Shown: one piece after another, positions 1-5,647 of the stretch | Layout of the letters: each line of letters opens with the position of its first letter | Numbering within the stretch: the stretch's first letter is position 1 | Assembly (NCBI GenBank): GCA_964495145.1 | Contig: CAZBUP010000028.1 | Span: forward strand, 1-17,005 | Reading direction: 5' to 3' | Origin: UBA6120 sp964495145 | Lineage (GTDB): Bacteria > Bacillota_I > Bacilli_A > RFN20 > CAG-826 | Length of the DNA: 17,005 nucleotides | Program-made: the position numbers and the translations under genes | Notes under the pieces: model-generated | The model's database searches: none | Seen by the model: only the letters and a program-made list of their open reading frames with translations | What the model was told of the DNA's origin: nothing

Positions 1-51
1 GCATCGTTCGCAACGATGAGGTAGCGAGTTCGATCCTCGTCAGCTCCACCA
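1..51 (+). tRNA. tRNA-Ala (anticodon CGC), 3' part only
   Basis: The 5' half is cut off by the window edge. What is visible folds as the second half of a tRNA. The anticodon stem is CATCG (2-6) with CGATG (14-18), closing the 7-base loop TTCGCAA (7-13). The anticodon at 9-11 is CGC, which reads the Ala codon GCG. A 5-base variable loop follows (19-23). The T stem is 24-28 with 36-40, and its loop TTCGATC is canonical. The 3' acceptor strand CAGCTCC (41-47), discriminator A (48) and an encoded CCA (49-51) complete it. A terminator follows directly, so this tRNA ends its transcript. Confidence 0.9.
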
Positions 52-65
52 TTCGTGCCGATTTT

Positions 66-86
66 CCCCGCTTGGCGGGGTTTTTA
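66..86 (+). terminator. Intrinsic terminator of the tRNA transcript
   Basis: Perfect 6-bp GC stem CCCCGC (66-71) / GCGGGG (75-80) with a TTG loop, followed by TTTTTA. It lies 14 bases after the tRNA CCA end and ends the plus-strand transcript. Confidence 0.88.
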
Positions 87-90
87 TTTG

Positions 91-116
91 AAAAAAACGG
101 CAGCTACCTGCCGTTT
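91..116 (-). terminator. Intrinsic terminator of the gpx-hrtB-hrtA operon
   Basis: Inverted repeat AAACGGCAG (95-103) / CTGCCGTTT (108-116) with a 4-base loop. Read on the minus strand, the stem is followed by a run of T (complement of the A run from 91). It lies 25 bases beyond the stop codon of the ATPase gene, in the right place to end that operon. Confidence 0.85.
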
Positions 117-141
117 GTCGATAATGTTGACGAACCACTAT

Positions 142-816
142 TTATTTTTTGCGCGACATGACCCCGTCGACGATTTGATAGACCTTGTCGCAGAATTCGG
201 TCAACCGCTCGTCATGGGTGACCATGATGGTGGCCTTCTTTTGCTCTTTGGTTTCGCGGGACAACAACTTGACGACTTCAAATGCCCGCGAGGTGTCGAG
301 GCTGGCCGTCGGCTCGTCGGCCAAGATGACCATCGGGTCGTGATAAAGCGCTTTGGCGATGGCAACCCGTTGCCGTTCGCCCCCGGATAGTTCATTCGGG
401 TATTTGTTCACCAGTTTCTTGATGCCGAGTTTATCGATCAACAACTCGTAACGGGCTTGGTTGACCTTGGTCCGTTGGATCTTGTTATGGAGGAAGAGTT
501 GATCCGATATCTTGAGGAAAGGAATCAGGTTTGAGGATTGGAGGATGAAACCGACCTTTTCAAACCGAACTTTGCTCCGGTCTTTGAGACTTAACTGGCT
601 GAATTTTTCCCCGCCGATCAAGACTCGGCCGGTAGTTGGGGTCTGAAGACCGCCGATGATGGTCAAGAACGTCGATTTGCCGGAACCCGATGGCCCGATG
701 ATGGCAATCAGATCCCCGGCTTCGGCGACGAAGTTCGTCTCTTTCAACGCGTGGATGATTTCATCGTTTTGGATAAAGTCTTTGGTGATGCCTTGCATCT
801 CGATGAGTGTTTTCAT
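142..816 (-). CDS. hrtA: HrtA-like ABC transporter ATP-binding protein
   Basis: A 224-residue ATPase that would power export by the FtsX-type permease encoded just upstream. All nucleotide-binding motifs are intact: Walker A GPSGSGKST (41-49), Q-loop Gln93 in ILQSSNLIPFLK, signature LSGGERQR (143-150), Walker B VILADEPT (163-170), D-loop SLD and the switch His201. Length and the QSSNLIPFLK block resemble HrtA, the haem-exporter ATPase of Staphylococcus and relatives, more than LolD or FtsE, though all belong to the MacB/LolD-type family. A clear AAGGAG site precedes the ATG, and the gap to the permease stop is 10 bases, so the two are co-transcribed. Haem as the substrate is inferred from family resemblance; other amphiphiles are possible. 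Confidence 0.85.
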   Translation of the reverse strand: MKTLIEMQGITKDFIQNDEIIHALKETNFVAEAGDLIAIIGPSGSGKSTFLTIIGGLQTPTTGRVLIGGEKFSQLSLKDRSKVRFEKVGFILQSSNLIPFLKISDQLFLHNKIQRTKVNQARYELLIDKLGIKKLVNKYPNELSGGERQRVAIAKALYHDPMVILADEPTASLDTSRAFEVVKLLSRETKEQKKATIMVTHDERLTEFCDKVYQIVDGVMSRKK

Positions 817-826
817 GATGGGCTCC

Positions 827-1882
827 TTAACCGATGGCGATCCGCGGATCGATTTTCAAGACGGTCCGGACCGAGAAGAGGCCGCCGGTCACCGAGAACA
901 GGAAGAAAGCCAAGGTGATGCCGACGAAGAACAAGGGATTGACCGAGAAGGGAACCACGCTTCCAAGGAAGATCCCGGAGACGATGGTCAAAGCCAAACC
1001 GATGAAGATGCCGAAAGCGGTGATGATCAGCGTCTGCATGACGACCGAACCCCCGATGTAGGCGTTGGAGATACCTTGGGCCTTCATGACCCCGAACATC
1101 GGCGTCTTTTGGATCGTCAAGACGTAGATGAAGATACCGAGCACGAAGGCGACGATCAAAATCAGAAAGCCGATCATGATCGAAAACGTCAAGACTTGGG
1201 CGCCGTATCCCGGCAGGGTTTGGATGAAATCTTGGAGCGTATAGACTTGCAGGGTGTCGGCAGAGGCGGTTACCGCACCCTGGACGACCGCGGCGCTGAA
1301 TAAAGATACCGGCAGGGTTGCCCCAAAGCGGTATTCTTGCCACGTGTCGAGGTTGACGTAGACGATGGGGGCCGTTTGATACGTCGAATCGACGTTGAAA
1401 CCAACCAAGGTCCATTCGATGTCGGTTCCGGCGATTTTAAGCGTATCACCGACTTCATAGCCCAGATCGGCCAAAGCGTCGTCGGCTACGGCTTCATAGG
1501 CTCCTAAAGTAACCTCGGGGGCGATGAACGAACCGTTATCGACGCCAAAGGCGTAAACTTCTTCTTTGGTGGACTCGGCATCGGCGGCGTTGGGGTTAGA
1601 AACCACGGCTGGGAACAAGCCGAGACGGGCCTTGGCCACGGTCGAATCAATTGAATCGTAATCATCGTCGCCCATGACCGACATCATGATGTTGTCATTG
1701 GCGTCTTGGGTCAAAACGATTTGATCGGCGCCCCAGCGGGTGATGCCGTTAGTATAGGAACTGGCCAATCCATAGGCCAGAGCGGTTAGAAAATACACGA
1801 GATAGGCGACTAAGGCCACCAAGGCCACGATCAAGGAGAATTTACCTTTGGCGTGACGGAGTTCTTTCCATGCGAGGAACAT
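827..1882 (-). CDS. hrtB: HrtB-like ABC permease (FtsX/MacB fold)
   Basis: A 351-residue membrane protein with the FtsX-type layout. One TM helix lies near the N-terminus (about 17-40), then an extracytoplasmic domain of about 190 residues, then three TM helices (about 231-256, 278-305, 316-338). It ends in the typical VLKIDPRIAIG tail. The cytoplasmic coupling segment YVLTIQKTPMFGVMKAQGI (253-271) closely follows the HrtB pattern (YVMTIQK...G.LKA.GI), and 351 residues is the size I recall for staphylococcal HrtB. HrtB works as a dimer with two HrtA subunits to extract haem from the membrane and expel it. Start: ATG at 1880-1882 with AAAGGAA upstream, 20 bases after the peroxidase stop. The substrate is inferred; a related MacB-like exporter of another lipophilic compound is the main alternative. 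Confidence 0.8.
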   Translation of the reverse strand: MFLAWKELRHAKGKFSLIVALVALVAYLVYFLTALAYGLASSYTNGITRWGADQIVLTQDANDNIMMSVMGDDDYDSIDSTVAKARLGLFPAVVSNPNAADAESTKEEVYAFGVDNGSFIAPEVTLGAYEAVADDALADLGYEVGDTLKIAGTDIEWTLVGFNVDSTYQTAPIVYVNLDTWQEYRFGATLPVSLFSAAVVQGAVTASADTLQVYTLQDFIQTLPGYGAQVLTFSIMIGFLILIVAFVLGIFIYVLTIQKTPMFGVMKAQGISNAYIGGSVVMQTLIITAFGIFIGLALTIVSGIFLGSVVPFSVNPLFFVGITLAFFLFSVTGGLFSVRTVLKIDPRIAIG

Positions 1883-1902
1883 AATGTGATTTCCTTTCCC
1901 GG

Positions 1903-2376
1903 TTATAAAAGCGCGAGGATGTATTTTTCAATCTTCTCGGGTTTGACCGAGGGACCAAAGCGGGCGATGACCTTGCCGTTGCGGTCGACCAGGAACTTGG
2001 TGAAGTTCCATTTGATGCCGGCGCGGAACCAGCCGCCCTTCATCAGCTTCAAGAAAGTGAATAACAGGTTCTCGTCGTCGCCGTTGACGTCGATCTTGGC
2101 GAAGCGATCGAAAGTGGTTTGATAATTCTTGGCGCAGAATTTTTCGATTTCCTCCGGGGTGCCGGGGGTTGATTTTGCGAATTGGTTACAGGGGAAATCA
2201 AGGATCTCCAGGCCCTGGTCATGATACTTGTCAAACAAGTACTGCAAAGCTTTGTACTGCGGGGTGAAAATGCATTTGGTGGCCGTGTTCACGATTAACA
2301 TGATCTTGCCCCGGTAGCGTTCCAAGGAGACCTTCTGGTTTTGGGCATCTTCGACGGTGATTTGATAGATGTTCAT
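1903..2376 (-). CDS. gpx: Cys-type glutathione peroxidase (thioredoxin-dependent GPx family)
   Basis: A 157-residue cytoplasmic peroxidase that should reduce hydrogen or lipid peroxides. The peroxidatic Cys35 lies in NTATKCIFTPQY. The family block FPCNQF is at 61-66 and the active-site Trp123-Asn124 in KWNFTKFLVDRNG. Cys81 lies 46 residues after Cys35, the same spacing as the peroxidatic/resolving pair of yeast Gpx3 (36/82), so an atypical 2-Cys, thioredoxin-recycled mechanism is likely. Oddity: the catalytic Gln normally found eight residues after the Phe of FPCNQF (as in ...FGNQEPG) is Ser69 here (FAKSTPG). Translation starts at ATG 2374-2376 behind AAGAGG. It is the first gene of the operon with the HrtBA-like exporter. 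Confidence 0.9.
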   Translation of the reverse strand: MNIYQITVEDAQNQKVSLERYRGKIMLIVNTATKCIFTPQYKALQYLFDKYHDQGLEILDFPCNQFAKSTPGTPEEIEKFCAKNYQTTFDRFAKIDVNGDDENLLFTFLKLMKGGWFRAGIKWNFTKFLVDRNGKVIARFGPSVKPEKIEKYILALL

Positions 2377-2402
2377 GCGGGTACCTCTTTTTAACCTTAT
2401 AT

Positions 2403-2431
2403 ATTTTACTCAAATAAATCTTGATTTCTAA
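2403..2431 (-). promoter_or_regulatory. Candidate promoter of the gpx-hrtB-hrtA operon
   Basis: On the minus strand, TTAGAA (2426-2431) is followed after 17 bases by TAAAAT (2403-2408), 26 bases before the gpx start codon. The -35 match is weak and the area is AT-rich, so this is a plausible site only. Confidence 0.4.
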
Positions 2432-2490
2432 TGATATGCCCAACAATCGGGGCCAATCGAAAGGGGGCTTCGAAAAAAACGCAAAGATGA

Positions 2491-2510
2491 TACAATAATA
2501 GCCGAAGGAA
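2491..2510 (+). promoter_or_regulatory. -10 box and ribosome site of the aminotransferase gene
   Basis: TACAAT (2491-2496) is a good -10 element. A weak -35-like TTCGAA starts at 2469. AAGGAA (2505-2510) is the Shine-Dalgarno site, six bases before ATG 2517. Transcription would start near 2503, leaving a leader of only about 14 bases. Confidence 0.5.
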
Positions 2511-2516
2511 ATAAAA

Positions 2517-3701
2517 ATGGTAATTGACATATTGCAAATTTCACGCGAAGCTCGTGAAGCCAAACGTCATTTTCGCGACGTGGTCGACGGGTCGGTCGGT
2601 ATGTTCATCGACGAGGAAGGATTCGTCGGCGGCTTACCGATTGTTTACGAAAATCTGATCAAGATGATGCCGGAGCAATTGATTCCGTATCCGGCCGTCG
2701 ATGGGGGACAGCCCTTCAAGAACAACGTGTTCAGCTGGGCGTTTCAAAACTACGAGAATTTGATCAAGGAGCATTTCCATTCCTACGTCGTGGCCACCCC
2801 AGGCGGCAGCGGCGCCATCGCCGCGGTGTTAAATAACCATAGCGAACCGGGCGACGAAGTCTTGGTCTCAGACATCCGTTGGCAATACGACCGGTTCAGC
2901 GAACCGGCCAAACTGACGCTCCATTCCCATCCGTTATTCAAAGGCGACCACTTCGACCTTGAGGGTTTCACCAAGGAACTGAAGGCATTGTGCCAAATCC
3001 AACATCGGGTCATCGTCATCATCAACGATCCGTGCCACAACCCGAGCGGTTATACCTTGAGTCATGCCGAATGGCTGGGGATTCTCGAGGCCCTGAACCA
3101 ACAAACCGCTAACGAGATGATTCTTTTGTACGATATCGCCTACATTGACTATTCCTGCGAAATCGATCAACGGGCCAAAGCCGCCGAACTGGTTCGGCTT
3201 GCGCCCCATGTCAACATCCTCGTCGCCTTCAGCGGTTCTAAGACTTTTGGAACCTATGGGGTCCGGGTCGGGGCGTTGATTGGATTGAGCCGCGACGCCG
3301 ATTGGATTGCTAAATCGAGAAACCGTGTCTTCAATTTCGCCCGCGGGACCTGGTCTTGCACGCCTACGCCCGCGATTGAATTGTTGAATCGGATGCTAAG
3401 CCCCGAACTGAAACCGTCGTTTGTCGAAGGGCTCCGGAAAGCCCGAGCCACCATCATCCAACGGGGGCAATTGTTCCTTGACCAAGCCAAGACGGTCGGT
3501 TTGCCACTTGTCCCGTATCGAAACGGTTTCTACGTCATCGTCACCTGTCCCAATGCTTACGAGGTTTACCAAAAATTGACCGAGCATCGCATCTATGCGG
3601 TCCCGGTCGAACAAGGCATTCGGATGGCCCTCTGCTCGATGTCGCTCAAAGACATCGACGGACTGCCAGCCCGTCTCAAGAAAATCATCTTCAATTCATA
3701 A
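2517..3701 (+). CDS. Class I/II PLP-dependent aminotransferase (aspartate/aromatic type)
   Basis: A 394-residue fold-type I aminotransferase, the usual size for the family. Cofactor motifs are in order: GGSGAIAA (96-103), which cradles the PLP phosphate; NDPCHNPSG (170-178) with Asn175; LLYDIAYIDY (203-212) with Asp206, which pairs with the pyridine nitrogen; and SGSKTFGTYGVRVG (239-252) with Lys242 as the Schiff-base lysine and Arg250 near the phosphate. Arg369 in QGIRMALC is the expected substrate-carboxylate arginine. The long N-terminal part and the KTFGTYGVRVG form suggest an aspartate or aromatic aminotransferase rather than the MalY or HisC groups; the exact amino acid cannot be read from sequence. 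It stands alone between divergent promoters and a terminator, so it is probably monocistronic. Confidence 0.85.
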   Translation: MVIDILQISREAREAKRHFRDVVDGSVGMFIDEEGFVGGLPIVYENLIKMMPEQLIPYPAVDGGQPFKNNVFSWAFQNYENLIKEHFHSYVVATPGGSGAIAAVLNNHSEPGDEVLVSDIRWQYDRFSEPAKLTLHSHPLFKGDHFDLEGFTKELKALCQIQHRVIVIINDPCHNPSGYTLSHAEWLGILEALNQQTANEMILLYDIAYIDYSCEIDQRAKAAELVRLAPHVNILVAFSGSKTFGTYGVRVGALIGLSRDADWIAKSRNRVFNFARGTWSCTPTPAIELLNRMLSPELKPSFVEGLRKARATIIQRGQLFLDQAKTVGLPLVPYRNGFYVIVTCPNAYEVYQKLTEHRIYAVPVEQGIRMALCSMSLKDIDGLPARLKKIIFNS

Positions 3702-3721
3702 ATCAACCATCGTTGCTATCC

Positions 3722-3754
3722 AAAACCGGGCGAAAATCATCCGCCTGGTTTTTT
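3722..3754 (+). terminator. Intrinsic terminator of the aminotransferase gene
   Basis: AAAACCGGGCG (3722-3732) pairs with CGCCTGGTTTT (3742-3752), with one G-T pair, and runs into TTTTTT. It starts 20 bases after the aminotransferase stop codon. Confidence 0.88.
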
Positions 3755-3760
3755 ATATAC

Positions 3761-3794
3761 AAACAAAAAGCCATCCAAGGAGCAGGATGGCTTT
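3761..3794 (-). terminator. Intrinsic terminator of the surface-protein gene
   Basis: AAAGCCATCC (3767-3776) pairs perfectly with GGATGGCTTT (3785-3794). On the minus strand the stem is followed by TTTTTGTTT. It lies 22 bases past the stop of the minus-strand gene at 3817 and only about 12 bases from the plus-strand terminator, insulating the two convergent units. Confidence 0.88.
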
Positions 3795-3816
3795 CGAAAG
3801 TCAACAATGACGAAAC

Positions 3817-5505
3817 TTAAGCGTGACGGCGTCGGGTCAGGAAGTACCCTCCGATGCCGCATAGGAAGATGAAACCGGCGACGCCCACCAAGTAAAGATT
3901 GGTAGTGGTCAACTCGATTGGCTCGCTATTGGGGTTGGCGCTTGCGGGTGTATAAGGATTGTTGCTCGCGTCGACAAGGAAATAAGTCCAGGTTTCGTGT
4001 GTGACATGATATTTGTTCCACAAGTGCACGAAGCGATCGCGGGCGGCAACCACGTTGGTTTCAGTCGTCGAGAGATTCACAAAGTAGTTCTTGGCATCGT
4101 TTGACAAACCGGAATATTCAGTCGTCAGCGTGCTCCAGGGAACTTCGCCACCATTTGAAGCGGCGCAATAACTGGCGGTTTGATCGATGAAGTAGGCACC
4201 ATAGGTGGCCGCTTCTTGGACGTAATTGACCGTGAACGTCAATGGTAAATCAGAAATGCTAACAGCGCGGTCTCCAGAAGTAACGCTGTTCCATTCGGAT
4301 TCGGGAACAAACCTAATCGAATCCACATAGGAGATGCCCCAGCCGCTACTAATGTTGTCAGTAAATTCAATATAATATTTCTTACTATCGGATAAGGAAG
4401 TTAAATTAAGCATGTGATTGTCAAAATTTTCACTTTCTTTACTCGATAAATTATCTCTTCGAACAAATCGGAGTTTTTCAATGTTGGTGCCAACCTCACG
4501 AATAGAAACGAATATTCGAGTTTGATTTTTCAAACCACCAGCCCAATCGAAACGAATATATTTGTTGGTTGTAACCGTAAAAGCACTTGAACGAATGATT
4601 CCGATGGCGGCATCGCCACCATAAGTACCGGAATTGCTCTTTGCATAGTGGTTAGAACTATAATACCAACCATTCGATGCGTCGGGAGATAGAGACCAAC
4701 CAGATAAATTAGTGTCAAAGTAACCATTAACTATGCTGTTTGACGCAGTATCAATTCCACTGATTGTTGGCAATATGTTTGTTGCAGTTTGATCAGCGCT
4801 TGGTGTTGGAGCGGATGCGATATATGTTACAAAACTGTCAGCTGACAAGACGGACCATTCATCAGCAGATGTATCAGAAAGCAGGATATATAACTGGGTT
4901 CCTAAAGACGTAACCGAGGACAAGTCAAAATAATACTGGAACATGAAAGCCTCCGCATTAGAAATGCTGGAACCATATTGGGTGGAAGCTTTGGATGTGT
5001 TATTCCAGTGGCGATTAGCAAAACGTGCAACTTCAGTATCATCACTAGTACGCATGATTGACATGTAGCAAAACGAAGGCCATCTGCCACCGCCAAGTTT
5101 GTAACTTATCCAGCCACTGCCACCTAGAATGAAATCGGATGAACGAAGATAACCCATCGTTTTATCGGAATGGTTCCCATCTACCCAAACGATAGGGCCG
5201 CTACTTTGATTGGCATGACTTGTAATGCCTAGATTGTAGTTTCCATCCTTATGGTAAGGATTACTTGTGAAATAATTTTCTCCATGGATGAGAGAACTAT
5301 CAAAAGATGGGTAATATACTTCACCACTTGGTCCTAGTTGAAATACTTTCCAACCAGTCAAATTTCCGGTTTCGAATCCGCCATTGACCACTTGATAAGG
5401 AGCATAAGCGGCTTCGGCTTCTTGTTCAGACAAAGCGGATGGTAAGTACACCGCCAACAGCATGGCTGGGACTGAGAGCAATGAGAATAAAATACGTTTT
5501 TTCAT
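3817..5505 (-). CDS. Secreted membrane-anchored protein with two jelly-roll-like (CBM-like) modules
   Basis: A 562-residue surface protein with no recognisable catalytic domain. Residues 1 to about 33 form a signal peptide (KKR, hydrophobic core, AEAA-type cleavage region). Module 1 (about 36-231) starts VVNGGFETGNLTGW; module 2 (about 256-401) starts IVNGYFDTNLSGW. Both then carry an RSSxF strand (121-125; 305-309). Such modules accompany extracellular glycoside hydrolases such as GH32 levanases, so sugar binding is a reasonable inference. A third region (about 421-515) looks largely helical and includes WSTLTTEYSGL and ARDRFVHLWNKY. The C-terminus is a linker rich in Pro, Asn and Ser, a TM helix (about 536-557) and RRRHA, like a sortase tail but without LPXTG. 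The stretch coding modules 1 and 2 is clearly AT-richer than the neighbouring genes. Start is ATG 5503-5505 behind GGAGGT. Confidence 0.8.
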   Translation of the reverse strand: MKKRILFSLLSVPAMLLAVYLPSALSEQEAEAAYAPYQVVNGGFETGNLTGWKVFQLGPSGEVYYPSFDSSLIHGENYFTSNPYHKDGNYNLGITSHANQSSGPIVWVDGNHSDKTMGYLRSSDFILGGSGWISYKLGGGRWPSFCYMSIMRTSDDTEVARFANRHWNNTSKASTQYGSSISNAEAFMFQYYFDLSSVTSLGTQLYILLSDTSADEWSVLSADSFVTYIASAPTPSADQTATNILPTISGIDTASNSIVNGYFDTNLSGWSLSPDASNGWYYSSNHYAKSNSGTYGGDAAIGIIRSSAFTVTTNKYIRFDWAGGLKNQTRIFVSIREVGTNIEKLRFVRRDNLSSKESENFDNHMLNLTSLSDSKKYYIEFTDNISSGWGISYVDSIRFVPESEWNSVTSGDRAVSISDLPLTFTVNYVQEAATYGAYFIDQTASYCAASNGGEVPWSTLTTEYSGLSNDAKNYFVNLSTTETNVVAARDRFVHLWNKYHVTHETWTYFLVDASNNPYTPASANPNSEPIELTTTNLYLVGVAGFIFLCGIGGYFLTRRRHA

Positions 5506-5510
5506 GGCAT

Positions 5511-5516
5511 ACCTCC
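5511..5516 (-). promoter_or_regulatory. Strong ribosome binding site of the surface-protein gene
   Basis: GGAGGT on the minus strand, five bases before ATG 5505. It is close to a perfect anti-Shine-Dalgarno match and fixes the start. With the consensus promoter upstream it suggests high expression when the operator is free. Confidence 0.85.
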
Positions 5517-5519
5517 AAA

Positions 5520-5533
5520 GATAAGCGCTTACA
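5520..5533 (-). promoter_or_regulatory. cre-like / LacI-family operator
   Basis: On the minus strand TGTAAGCGCTTATC, with the perfect palindrome TAAGCGCTTA at its centre. It fits the CcpA cre pattern (TGWAARCGNTWNCA) except at one or two final positions. It lies between the promoter and the ribosome site, at about +7 to +20 of the predicted transcript, where a bound LacI-family repressor would block transcription. Either CcpA or a sugar-specific LacI/GalR regulator could use it; neither gene is in this window. Confidence 0.65.
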
Positions 5534-5546
5534 CAATTTCAGTTAA

Positions 5547-5576
5547 ATCATAATGTCCTTACGCGCGTGCTGTCAA
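5547..5576 (-). promoter_or_regulatory. Consensus sigma-A promoter of the surface-protein gene
   Basis: A perfect -35 TTGACA (5571-5576) and TATGAT -10 (5547-5552) with an 18-base spacer on the minus strand. This is the best promoter match in the window. The predicted start of transcription is near 5540, giving a leader of about 35 bases that includes the cre-like site. Confidence 0.8.
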
Positions 5577-5600
5577 TATCAATATAAATATTAAAATATA

Positions 5601-5636
5601 TGGTTAAAAATAGATTAATTTAATCAATCTTAACCA
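5601..5636 (-). repeat. AT-rich inverted repeat after the ROK kinase gene
   Basis: TGGTTAA (5601-5607) and TTAACCA (5630-5636) enclose a second dyad, GATTA (5613-5617) / TAATC (5621-5625). It lies 11 bases beyond the kinase stop codon and on the minus strand is followed by TATATTTTAA, so it could be a weak terminator of the sugar operon. The stem is AT-rich, so this is uncertain. It also lies just upstream of the surface-protein promoter. Confidence 0.4.
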
Positions 5637-5647
5637 TCAAACAAAAA

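Noticed and set aside
55..390. Plus-strand open frame beginning in the tRNA terminator
   Set aside because: It runs through both terminators and is antisense to the hrtA end.
656..1303. Plus-strand open frame of 215 codons across hrtA and hrtB
   Set aside because: It is antisense to two well-supported genes, low in complexity (rich in Asp, Glu and Arg), and has no ribosome site or family resemblance.
2403..2480. Known HrtR-type operator in front of the gpx-hrtBA operon
   Set aside because: No match to an ATGACAC-type palindrome or other known haem-regulator site was visible.
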